64,000 nt of DNA from Monarcha castaneiventris obscurior (taxonomy: Eukaryota; Chordata; Aves; Passeriformes; Monarchidae), in assembly GCA_026261815.1 (NCBI GenBank), contig JAMPIT010000258.1, positions 14,809,501 to 14,873,500 on the forward strand, written 5' to 3'. The position numbers and the translations under genes were made by a program. The notes below the pieces were generated by a model. The model ran no database searches, was not told the DNA's origin, and was given only the letters and a program-made list of their open reading frames with translations. This document shows, piece by piece, positions 1 to 10,300 of this stretch. Numbering within the stretch: position 1 is the first letter of the stretch; the number at the start of each line of letters is the position of its first letter.

Positions 1-3000
1 GGCAACACTGGAAGGCAAAACTACAAACACAACAGCGGTGGAAGCAAAACAAAAAAAATATGACTGAAGGAAAAAACCAAGCATTGCCAATCTCTGGGAA
101 TGACAAGCAGGAAAAATGCATTGGTGAGAATAATGGTGGGAGGCTGCTGAGATATCCCAAAGGGCTCTAGCAAAACATTATCAGGAATGAGTCTTGTCTT
201 AACCACGCACCCCATCTGTTTGTATTCAGATGAGTATTTGCAGTTAACACACTCACCAGCCAAGGGTGACCTACTTTGTGCTTCACCTGTACAGCAAAGG
301 ACTGCGGTGGATAACTGATGCTGCCACTCTCATGGCAGGTAGGAAGTGACTAAATGGCACATTAGCCTCCACCACTTTGGGACCCTATTATTCCCACAGC
401 AGTCTCCAGAGCAAGCTGCACATCTGGTGCTGTTGTAACAGCTGGCAGATTAAAAAAGAAACTAAAAACAAGTCAACCCTATTTCCTCACTAACATCTGC
501 ATCTGAATGCAAAGCCAAATGAATACCAAATTTCACATTTTGCTTTAGTGATGCCAGCCTAGACTAAGCCTTTATTATACACAGTGGTTTGCCTGCACAG
601 CCTTAAGTGCAAAGGTAACTCAGTTATAGCTTGCCACCCCCAAGGACACCCACTTGCAGTGAAGACACAATCAAAGCCTTTTCACTGTACAAGGCTTCTT
701 TTTTATGAAGAGCTTGCTTAAATATGTGAGCAATTTCATAGACAGAAAATCTGAGTAATTTTCAAAAGGTCATCTTTTCCAAACTGGTGCTTTAAACTTT
801 TGCTCTCATTATGCTGTGACTGGTATTTTCTTCAAGTCATTTGAATTAAGGAACTGAACCTAAGGTCACAAGTAACAACAGCCGTTTATTCTTTTCATCT
901 ACTAACAGATTATAGAAATCCTATTATAAACAAAGTGTTCTCACCTTGTTTGGGAACTTGTGCAACACCCACAGCTACACATACTGCAATAAAAAGGAGA
1001 GCTTTCCTAAAAGGGAAAGAAAAAACATGTGAGAAAACATCTACATTTTCAGAACTCCAAGGAATTAGAAACCTGATTCAAGACCCAAATGGCAGGATAC
1101 CACTGACTTCAGCAAGTGCTGAATCAAAGCCATCACAATGTACAACTTTCCACTGATACTGAGAAGGCGTTTCACACAAAGATCAAGGTTGTGTATACGC
1201 TCATATATAGCACATATCTTTTACACTGGCTTTTATTAATAAAATTACTGCATCTGCTTTATATTTTCTCGCAGCAGCTTTCAAATATGAATGCTCCTAT
1301 GTTTTTCTTCCTGGCAAGAAAAAAATGTTACCGTAAAGAAACCATAAAATAAATGACAAATTAATTTCTGTAGAGATCATTAGATACTTTGGATACTTTT
1401 GACATCCTATCAGTCTTCTCACTAGATCACATCACCTTACCATAAGTGAAAATTGTGTCAAACTTGTTCTTGTATTATAAAATTTTATCATGCTACAAGC
1501 AAGACATGCTCTTGAAAAAGTAAAAGAAATCCCATCACATTTTAACTTAAAACTCATGATCAGGTAGAAAAGTGTGATACTGATAGCTATCAGGCACACT
1601 GTCCTGGTTTCAGCCAGGTAGATAATTTTCTTCTTAGCAGCTGGTGGAGTGTTGTGTTTTGGATTTAGGATGAAAATAATGTTCATAGCACACTGATGTT
1701 TCAGTTGTTCCAACAAACACATAAAAGACTGATTTAGATGATGTGCTCAAATTTTGCTTTAGAAGCATTGACTGTTATACAGAGTATATTTTTAATGTGA
1801 TTAAGAACAGACTGTCTGCTGTTATTTACTTAATTATTGTATTAGCCAGATTAACATCTAATCACTCTCTTATCAGTGACTGAATCTTTTAATAAATGAG
1901 AAATATATTTTCTGTTATTGTTGGACAACCAGGCACAGATGTATGTAACAATTATAGTAACCTCTAACTACTCAGTTCTTAGAAGAAATATTTCAAAAAT
2001 ATCATATAGTTCTGCTACTAACTACTCGGCGTACACTCAAGCCCCAGCTCAACCCTCTTGCTCATTAATTTATGTAACCTCAGTGATTTTTCATAATAGG
2101 AAATGCTAGACTGAAAATGTTTCCTGGACCAGGTCAGAGAGCACTTGAGTACCTGGAATCAAGAGTATTTGAAAGTAACATAGTTGCAACTGAACACCTG
2201 TAACTTAATGTCACCTAATTTTGCCAGCTAATTAGTCAGATTTTCACAGGATAAAACAAAAAAAGCAGGAAGAAAACACTACCATATTATACAGGAATGT
2301 ATGGTTTATACAGAAAGAGAAGGTCCTTCACAGATATATAAGTACATATGCATACACACGTATATTTAGCAGTATTTAGTGAAAAGTCCTACTAATTCTT
2401 TAAAGGGTCTGGAATTCAAACATTTCAGAAACATCCAAGTGCATGAAAACCACAGAGCAATAATGTGGTTTTATCGAGTGGATTTCTATATTGTGAGAGC
2501 TTAAATTTTGGCAAACAGAAGAAATTAATAATTTAAGGTACAGTATGGTACAGTAATGAATAATTAAGGTACAGTAAGGCACGAGAGTCATCACTGCCAC
2601 TGTAAAACAGTAGATACATCATGTCTCTGAGAAGGAAATGCACAGAACACATGGGATATTCAAAAATATGCATCAGTGCTTCAGCTCTGATCACAGACAG
2701 AGGGAAAGGTGGAAACCATGCCTTACACATCCCAACATGCTTGTAGGGGCATGTTCTTTAATTAACCACCACTACAGTCCTTAGCTATTCCTCCCTTCAA
2801 GCTTTCTCCTGCTACAGACATGAAATGTCTACTGGAGTAGTTCTGCCACTCCTAAAAAAAGGACCTGACACCAACTGTTGTCCAAACAGCGCGTCCACTA
2901 CAGGACACTCACTTCAGTTTTTTCAGAGTTCTAAAGACCAGAATTCAAGTTCAAAGTTTCTGCATCACACAATGCATCATCTTTTGATCGAATGAGGAGC

Positions 3001-6000
3001 TCAGTGACAGGAGACAGCTGTGCCAGAAGGAAAGTCCATGCATTGCACTGTATCAGCTAAAACTCAGGACAACCCTTTATTTGACATTCAAAGATGCAAA
3101 GTGGATTTGCAATTAAAAATCACATAAAACATTTCAACTGCCTACAAAATAAGGATGCTCAAAGAATGCCAAACCCCAAAATTCAAAGATGACTCCTCTA
3201 ATAATTACAACAGCCTCTTCTACTACACCAGCCCGGTGCAAAGCTGTGTGTGTCAGGTATCAGCCTCTGTCACCTCCCAGCAAACACTGTAGGAAAGCAA
3301 GAAATTCCAAAATGTTCCCAGGGCTGTAAATTACATAGATGTAACTGGATATACAGAAACACTTCATGAGAAGACAAACGTCTGGCTTACACAGTGCTCT
3401 CCAGCTAATTTCAAGAACAGACAAGTGATCAGCTAAGACAAAAAACAGGGACCAGAGACAACCACAGGACTGGGGATCCTCTAATGCACGAGAAAAGTGA
3501 GACTTCCTTCTATCTTTTTTCACAAGTAAAAGTTTTTGTAAACGAAACCATGTGTAACCTAATTCATGCAAACCCTCCCTCCTGGATGAGATCACTACTC
3601 TGCACATTTGTGGATCAGTCAGTTCTCAGTCTCCACTCTCACACCAGCACAGCCACCAGGCTCCCTGCTGCACAATGTACGTGTTGGCTTGACCCATCAT
3701 CTGCCATAGCTGCATGGAACTTAGCTGCTTGTCTTGGCTGAGTCCACAACTCTTGGAGATGTTGGGACACGCCAATAGAAGAATGCAGAATCATGTGGCA
3801 TGGAAGACTTCAGCTGACTCAAATGCTGGCTACTTTTTCCCCATTTAATATCACACATGAAGCTGTTCCAATATCCAGGCTTTAGGGCTTAGCCAAGGGG
3901 TATCTCTTAAACTTCCTCCCCTTCTACCTTTTCATCCTAGTTCACATGCAAGCCTAAGCTGAGGGCCACCATTTAATTGTTTTGGAGGAAGACACTACCA
4001 AATGTAACTGAGGTATTCCACCACTAAAAAATGAGTTTATCTTTCTGATAATCTTTGCCATCTTGTGGCCATTTGCCTCTTCCTACAGAGTGGACAGCAA
4101 CTATCTCTGGGGGTTTTTGCGCTAGGGGTGATGGATGGATGAGAAAACTGATAAGCTTCAAAGCAAGTTGTGGCAAGTTCAATGAAAAATTCCACCCTCT
4201 GAAGACTACTCAGCAGCATACACAGCTCAGGTTTGGTCAGAGCACAGCAGTGTCCTCTTCATTCCAGCATAGTTTCCTAAATCTCAAGTTTAAAGGAAGA
4301 AATACCACTAGCTGGCTGCTAGAGAAGACAAGAAAACTCATTCCCAGTATGACTGCCATGGGTGCATTCAGCCCTGCACTCACCAGGGATGATGGCTTAA
4401 ACACCAGCACCTGCCCCACATACATTCCTTTGCTGCATCTGTCTGAGGACTGCTGAGGAGAATGGCCCAGTTTGGGTCCATTGAGCCTAAGAAGGGCTTT
4501 GGAAAGGTCTGAGCCCCTTGTGGATAGAGATGTCCTGGGCCTCTCAAAGACCTCAAGCTGCTATAAACTTTATCTTTCAAGATGTGAAAAGAAAAATAAC
4601 TTTCTTTGCTGCTATAATGAAATCAGCCAGCAGGTCCAGTGCTGCTTTACAAATTTTAAAAGACCTGGTAGCAACACGGTTTGTGGGGACACAGCAGCCT
4701 GCAAAGCCTCTTTGGCGCGACAGACACATGCCCTTTGGTCACAGATGTCAACATGCAATTAGCCATCAAGGGGGAAGCTCCTGAATTCTTTGCCAAATTA
4801 CACAAGTTGAATGAATGGCAAAAGGGAGAGATACACGATGAGGTGAGAGGTAGAGGGGCAGTGGCCTAAGAGGTTCTACAACAGGGCTGGGGTTCAGAGA
4901 AAGGAAACTCCTTGCCTGGTGGCCCAGACATTCTTTGGACAGCATCTGGCTTACAATGAGAAACTACCACATCCAGAAGAACAATCAACTCTGTTATTAT
5001 TCCTAAAAGACAAAAAAATAATGAAAAAGATGTGATTTTAGAACAGTTTTATGAGTAAATCTGATTACTTATACTAGTTCTCTTCTCCAGATAGCCTACA
5101 CCCTTTTTTCTGTATTGAGGCAAAAGTAAACAGCTTAAATTCCCACTCATGTGAAACACTCTTCTTTCACAGGGTTTGTCTGTGTATGTTCTGTAGATCA
5201 TTCTTCAAACATTCTACAGCTTGGTGCTTGCAAGAAACAAGGGTGACAAAAGTCTGTTCATATTTTAAAATTAAATATTCCATCAATAAATGGGGTGAGA
5301 GATTTAGAAGTCATGCAGCTGTTTTATTTATTTAACCTGCAGAGACATCCCTGTACAGCCCTGACCTAATGGCATTTCAACAAAAAGGTGGTTGAAGTTT
5401 CAAGGGATTTACTGGTTTGACATATGCTAAGGAAACCTGATCCTTTTGCAAGGAATCCTGGTTTCCTAATACAGGCAAGTGACCAGGTTGTTCCCTCTCT
5501 ATACAAGTAAATTAGGGAAACATTACAGAAGCATATAGATATATATTCTGAAGCTTTCTCAGCTTTTGAACTTGAGTAAACTGCATCTCTGCTGCTGTAC
5601 CTCTTTCCTGTAATGCAATATATGTTTCTCCATCAGCAATATCCCTTTACAGGTTTCAAATAAAACAATCCTTTTAAATTGCACTCAGACAATTCCTGAA
5701 GAAGTCCCAAAGACACAACCATTAAACACAGATCTCCTGGGAAGGCCACCTTCAGGCAGCCCCTTAACTGCTCGCAAGCATTCAAGTACACCCCGATTAT
5801 ACACCAGGCACACTTTAGCAGCATAATCCTCACTACAACACTAAACAAAATCTTCTGCCCCGCTCAGAGCGCTCAGTAAACTTAAGACACAGCCAGAACA
5901 AAATAAGCACTTTACAAAGAGAGACACATACTAGTAACCTCTCTAATATCGTTACGACTATCATAAACTCACAGCCATCTTACCTAGGCTGCTTTTAGGT

Positions 6001-6671
6001 AAGCTGTAGAGAGCAGAGCTCTACCTTTGCAGCACAGGTGAGGATGCATTAGAAATACCTCAACCAATTGCAAAAACACGTGAATACAGAGCAGCTCATC
6101 TGGCTATCTTTATTATTAAGAGAGTAGCTTTAGCTCCTTAACGTAAATGCAACAGGGTTTTTGTTTGTTGGTTTCCTGCGTGTTACTCGCTAGGTACCAA
6201 AGTGGCGCACGAGCTGCCCGGTTACTGCGGCACTCTGTGCCCCCGGATCCTCGCTTCCCCTCGGGGATCTGCGGGCACTGGTTCTGGGCTCAGGCTGTCC
6301 CCGTTCGCCGGGGGCACCAGAGCCAGGCTGCCCGGTGTGGGCTCGGGCGGGGGAAGGACGGCACGAGGGCGCCGGACGGCACGGGGCACATCCAGAACGA
6401 CACCGGGGGTGCGGAGAGGTGAGACAGAACCGCCAGCGGTACAGGCGGTCTCCGTCCGGGCAGCCAGAACCCCGCCGGTCCGCCGGGGGCACCGGGGACC
6501 CCGCGGGGCTACGGCTGGCCCTCGGCAGGAACGGCAGGGGACACTGCCCGCCGGGGTCCTCGTCCCCTGGCCGCGGTGGGAGCCGAGCAGCAGCAGCAGC
6601 CCCATCCCCTGCCCGGCCCCGCGGCGGTGCGGTGCGGTGCGCCCCGTCTCGCCGCGCCGGCTCCCGCTTAC
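1..6671 (-). other. presumed COL24A1 intron 1 (5' part), no exon recognised
   Basis: This stretch lies downstream, on the minus strand, of the candidate COL24A1 start codon, so it should be intron 1 if that call is right. I looked on the minus strand for the second exon (signal peptide) and for the large thrombospondin-N-like exon expected in COL24A1 and saw neither. Open frames here are short (at most 115 codons), have no family resemblance and look like chance. The only recognised element is an LTR fragment near 1600. Near 2530-2585 there is a degenerate duplication built on GGTACAGTA. The stretch is otherwise unremarkable AT-rich sequence. Confidence 0.4.
1600..1715 (+). mobile_element. 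avian LTR retrotransposon fragment (solo, truncated)
   Basis: The segment opens with TGTCCTGGTTTCAGCCAGG and continues through GTGTTTTGGATTTAGGATG and a CACACTGATGTTTCAGTTG stretch. I recognise this order of motifs as the 5' part of an endogenous-retrovirus LTR that is abundant in neoavian genomes. The TG at the start fits an LTR end. The match fades after about 115 bp and I see no internal retroviral coding sequence, so it is a truncated old copy. It lies antisense to the presumed COL24A1 transcript. The family assignment is from memory and the right-hand boundary is approximate. Confidence 0.6.
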
Positions 6672-6695
6672 GTTTGTGCCGCGGGAGAGATGCAT
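6672..6695 (-). CDS. COL24A1: candidate first coding exon of collagen XXIV alpha-1 (8 codons)
   Basis: Reading the minus strand, an ATG at 6695-6693 with A at -3 encodes MHLSRGTN and is followed at once by a GTAAGC splice donor (6671-6666). Mammalian COL24A1, a fibrillar collagen secreted by osteoblasts and corneal cells, starts with MHL followed by a basic stretch, as I recall. Position supports the call: in mammals the COL24A1 5' end faces the ODF2L 3' end with both genes on the same strand, as here, and this is the only CpG island in that gap. Another ATG lies 14 codons upstream in the same frame (MHTNAFG...), so the start is not certain. The signal peptide and the TSPN and collagen domains would lie in later exons beyond the window. 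The eight residues alone are weak evidence; synteny and the donor carry the call. Confidence 0.45.
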
Positions 6696-7041
6696 CCTCG
6701 CCTTGTCCTCTCGGCTCCCAAATGCATTTGTATGCATTTGCCCGGGCAGCGGAGATCCGAGGGAAAGCCGAGCGCCGCGCCGCCGCAGGGTCAGCTCCTG
6801 TCCATGAAAGCCCGCCGGCCCCGAGGTCTCCGCCGAGCTCCGCGCAAGCCCGAGGGCGGCCCGGCCGCGTAGAGCCCGCGGGGGCGGGCGCGGCGGGAGG
6901 GGGGGCGCCGGGGGCCGGGCGGCGGGGGCGCCCCGCGGCTGCCCGCGGAGTCCGGCGGCGGAGCGGCGCTGCACCGCCTGCCCCGGCACCGGCGGAGCTC
7001 CCGCCCGCCGCGGTGTTGAATTTCAGCGCTGGCTGCCCGGC

Positions 7042-7051
7042 GATTACATCA
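7042..7051 (-). promoter_or_regulatory. ATF/C-EBP composite-like site
   Basis: On the minus strand the sequence reads TGATGTAATC, which fits the composite ATF4-C/EBP type motif TGATGNAAT. It lies about 350 bp upstream of the candidate COL24A1 ATG inside the CpG island. I recall that CREB/ATF and Jun factors have been implicated in the mammalian Col24a1 promoter, so the site is plausible, but a single 10-bp match is weak evidence. Confidence 0.3.
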
Positions 7052-7168
7052 GCACACACGGCCCCCGGGGCGGGCCGGGCCGCGGCCCCGCATGGTGCGC
7101 GCTGCCCCGCGCCGCTCGCCGGGCGCCGACCCGCACCCGCAGCAGCCCCGGAGCGGGGGAGTGGGACC

Positions 7169-7264
7169 GAGCCCGGAGCCGCGCAGTGCCGAGCCCGCAG
7201 CCGCGCACTGCCGAGCCCGCAGCCGCGCTGGCCGAGCCCGCAGCCGCGCACTGCCGAGCCCGCC
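7169..7264 (+). repeat. 22-bp GC-rich tandem repeat in the CpG island
   Basis: Four near-identical units of 21-22 bp run from 7169 to 7255 (7169-7190, 7191-7212, 7213-7233, 7234-7255), with a partial fifth. Each begins GAGCCC, continues GCAGCCGCGC and ends in a CTGCC-like tail. They sit about 500 bp upstream of the candidate COL24A1 start codon. No function can be read from the sequence. Confidence 0.85.
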
Positions 7265-7380
7265 CCGGCCGCGCCCAGGTGCGGCGGCAGCGCCGGCACA
7301 GGTGATGCCCTGGGTGCAGCCGGAGGGCGAGAAGAGCCTTCGGCTGCCGCTGGACTCCAGCTGGGGAGACTCGGCAGGAA

Positions 7381-10300
7381 GCTGCAAGTGAAATTAAAAT
7401 CTGCGGACGGGCGGGGAGAGATGATAAAACGATGTAAAGAGAAAAAGCTGAGTGCGCTGGACGTTTTGTATCTCTAGTATAATTGGAGTTGGGTCTAGAA
7501 ATGCTCCCTCTGAAAAATGTTTGAGGAGCAGATGTAATTTAGTAGCGTTATAATGCCAAAGAAATATGACACCCTTCACTGTCTTCCTAGAAAGACAAAG
7601 GTGTTTTTAGCTTTAATTTCCAGTTTTCTTACCTTGTCCCAGTAACACAGCCTATTCAAACTTTATCCCATAAGACATCTTTATGCAAACTGTCGCTAAA
7701 AACAAACACGGTAGAGTTAAACAATACCAGACGTTGCAGTACACACTGTACAGCAAACACGTGGTCAAGTCCTGCAGCCTTACTAGACAAAACTTCCATG
7801 GACTTCAGAAGAAATTTGATGTGAATTAGGGTTATGGTACTTGTCTCTTAATGGGTGCTACAAGAGCAAAGATTTCTCATCATGCAAATAACCTTCATCA
7901 CATGCAGCAAATACGTTCCACTTGTCGGTAAGTTGACAAATGATGTCATGAAATAAAAACCAAAGATATTCCCAAACAGCCGAAAATAATAGAAGTGCTA
8001 AAACAAAAAGGCTGTAAAAGACAAAGATTTTATATTGTTGTCACTAAGGGCGTCCCCCTTTGCTGAAAAGGACTTCTCTGGGTGATCCAGGTAGCTAGCA
8101 ACTGGCAAAAAAATGGGCGGAAAAATTTTGAGGGAACCAAGAGCAAACGTAAGATGCTGAATTTTATTTGGGATAAGAGCCCCAAGTTAGAGGAGAGAAA
8201 GTTATTTTCACACCATGCAGCAGAGTGTTTGATTTCACATTCAAATTAATTTTCAGTACCGTAAAGCATTCAGAATTTGTACACTCTCATCGGCTATGAT
8301 GGAATTTTCTATTTACTTCACTTTTTGAAAGCCAAAGGTAAAAGCTGACAGCATTTTACTTTCTTGTCTACGTACCTTAACGTTGGCCATACTGACAGCA
8401 AAATGGAAAAGCAAGATGTGAAAATATATTTTTTCACTGAAGAGAATATGGTGCCTGCCCAGGCAGATATTGGACACTTCTGCAGTAAAGTATTTGTCAG
8501 CCTTTCTGTTTTAAATCACACTTGAATGGCTTCCAACAATGGAAGTATTATATTTCATTTAGCTTTTGTTTATCAGCATTACGATGAACAGCCACACGTG
8601 CATTACTGGTTGGGCTTGGTGCCTTTCCCTGAAATCTGTCAATCTCTTAAATAAGATGTCTTGTATGAAGTAGACAAATAACATCTTAACTCTTTAGCAT
8701 CAGCATTAGGGATATTATGGAGAGAATTCTTCCCTGAGGGTGACCCCGGATAAATCCTGCCCTTGTTGCAGTGCACATCAACAAGTACAGGAGCCATCCT
8801 GCAACATCCCAGATGGGCTGGGGACATTACATGAGATCTCCCTTTCCAGCAGCATTTGCACTGCAGAAGGCACAACTTGAGATTCCTGCCAGCTACACAC
8901 ACAGGGTGTAATTAAAGCTTGCTGACCCTGATCATGCAGTTACTTAAGACAATAAAAGTCTAAAACTTAGCATTGGTTATTCCGTTTTCTATATTCAAAT
9001 CTACCAAATTGACTTCACAAAGTAGGACTCAACTTCTTGTTGGCACTTTGCTCCTTGTGTCCTTGTTACAGCCCCTGCTGGGGTTGAACACAGCCTTTAG
9101 ACTGTTTGGACAGGTTCTTTGGCCAGGGGCAGGGCTACCTGTGCCCTTCTGTTGCCTCACTGCACGCAGCTCACTCATCTGAGTCATGTACCCACAAATG
9201 GGTCAGGAATGTGCTGGGGATGCTCCTTCTTTCCTTCCCCTGGGCCCCTCTACCTGAAAGCTCTTGCACCTCTGATTTTGAGAAGTGACTTATGTTACTC
9301 TACATCTCAGTTGCTTTCCTTCCATAGTAGCACCCTACAGAGCTACTTCTCTTCTAAGCTTCATGGCAAAAATCAGCATCAGTTCTATTCTTACACTTGG
9401 TTCTTCCAAGTGTTCTTACAGTCTAATAAGAAAACCAACTATGTTTAAAGCTATCAGATTGCATGTGTTTATTTCCAGAGCTATATATAGCAGTCTGTAT
9501 ACTTACACACACGTAAGACATGGTCAAGCTCCAAACCTATTAGCACTTATTGCAACACAGTGATGCTGGAGTTTCATTTCCTATGGAAAATATCCCGAGA
9601 TCCCATCTTTCCACGTCTGCTATCTCCTGCTTGTCCACAGCCTATCCTCAATTTATCATCTTTCCAAGTAAACTCAGAGATTACTGAAATAAAAAATTAA
9701 TTCTTCTGGGATATCACTTCTTGCTTTTCTCATACGATTACCAGCTTTCCTTCTGTTTGTTTGCTCCTTTTCCAGCAGCTTTTTCCTCCTTTCATGATCT
9801 GACTTGCTCATCTGTCACTCCAGATTACAGTTGCTGAGTTCCAGCTGTGCTTTGGGGCACAAAACAGGAGCTACTCTTAAACAGTGTAAGGGATGAGGAA
9901 AATGGTTCCTATCTGTGATTTGCCTTCCAGAAAATGTACAGGAGAGTGCAAGGGTTTTGCCAGAGCCTAAAAATAAAGGAGAAAAAAAAAGAATTTGAAG
10001 GAAAATGTGTGAAATGGGAAAGTGAGGACTGAGTGTTGGAGCCTGAACTTTATCCCTCTGCAACTGGGAGGAGCTTTGCCTTTGACTTGAGTAGGAGCAA
10101 AATGGGACCCACACAAGTTTCCTGGTACTGTCCCAAAATTAGGAATTTTTGGCAGAAGATCCATGCTGCTATTGAGTTCCTTTTGGAGAACTGATTTTCT
10201 CTGCACACCACAATATATGGTGTTAGGCTACGCACCAAAACTGCTGGAACCTAGTTCAGCAAAATTGTTTAGAATTGTCTGTGGCAGCCAAAAAAAAGTT

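Larger units (their letters stand above)
6190..7380. promoter_or_regulatory. CpG island, probable COL24A1 promoter
   Basis: About 1.2 kb of strongly GC-rich, CpG-dense sequence stands in AT-rich surroundings on both sides, which is typical of a vertebrate CpG-island promoter. It holds many GGGCGG/CCGCCC-like boxes and no obvious TATA box. On the minus strand it contains the candidate COL24A1 first coding exon. It also contains plus-strand donor-like sites, for example GAG followed by GTGAGA near 6418-6425, so a divergent transcript is possible. Long open frames on both strands here follow from the scarcity of stop codons in GC-rich DNA and are not called as genes. Confidence 0.85.

Noticed and set aside
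5970..6010. A possible 20-base micro-exon on the minus strand ending CTAG-GTAAGA, as COL24A1 exon 2
   Set aside because: Joined to MHLSRGTN it gives an immediate stop (CTT ACC TAA) and encodes no signal peptide.
6190..7477. Long open frames on both strands in the CpG island, up to 380 codons
   Set aside because: GC-rich sequence has few stop codons; the frames overlap one another on both strands and encode low-complexity A/G/P/R-rich peptides.
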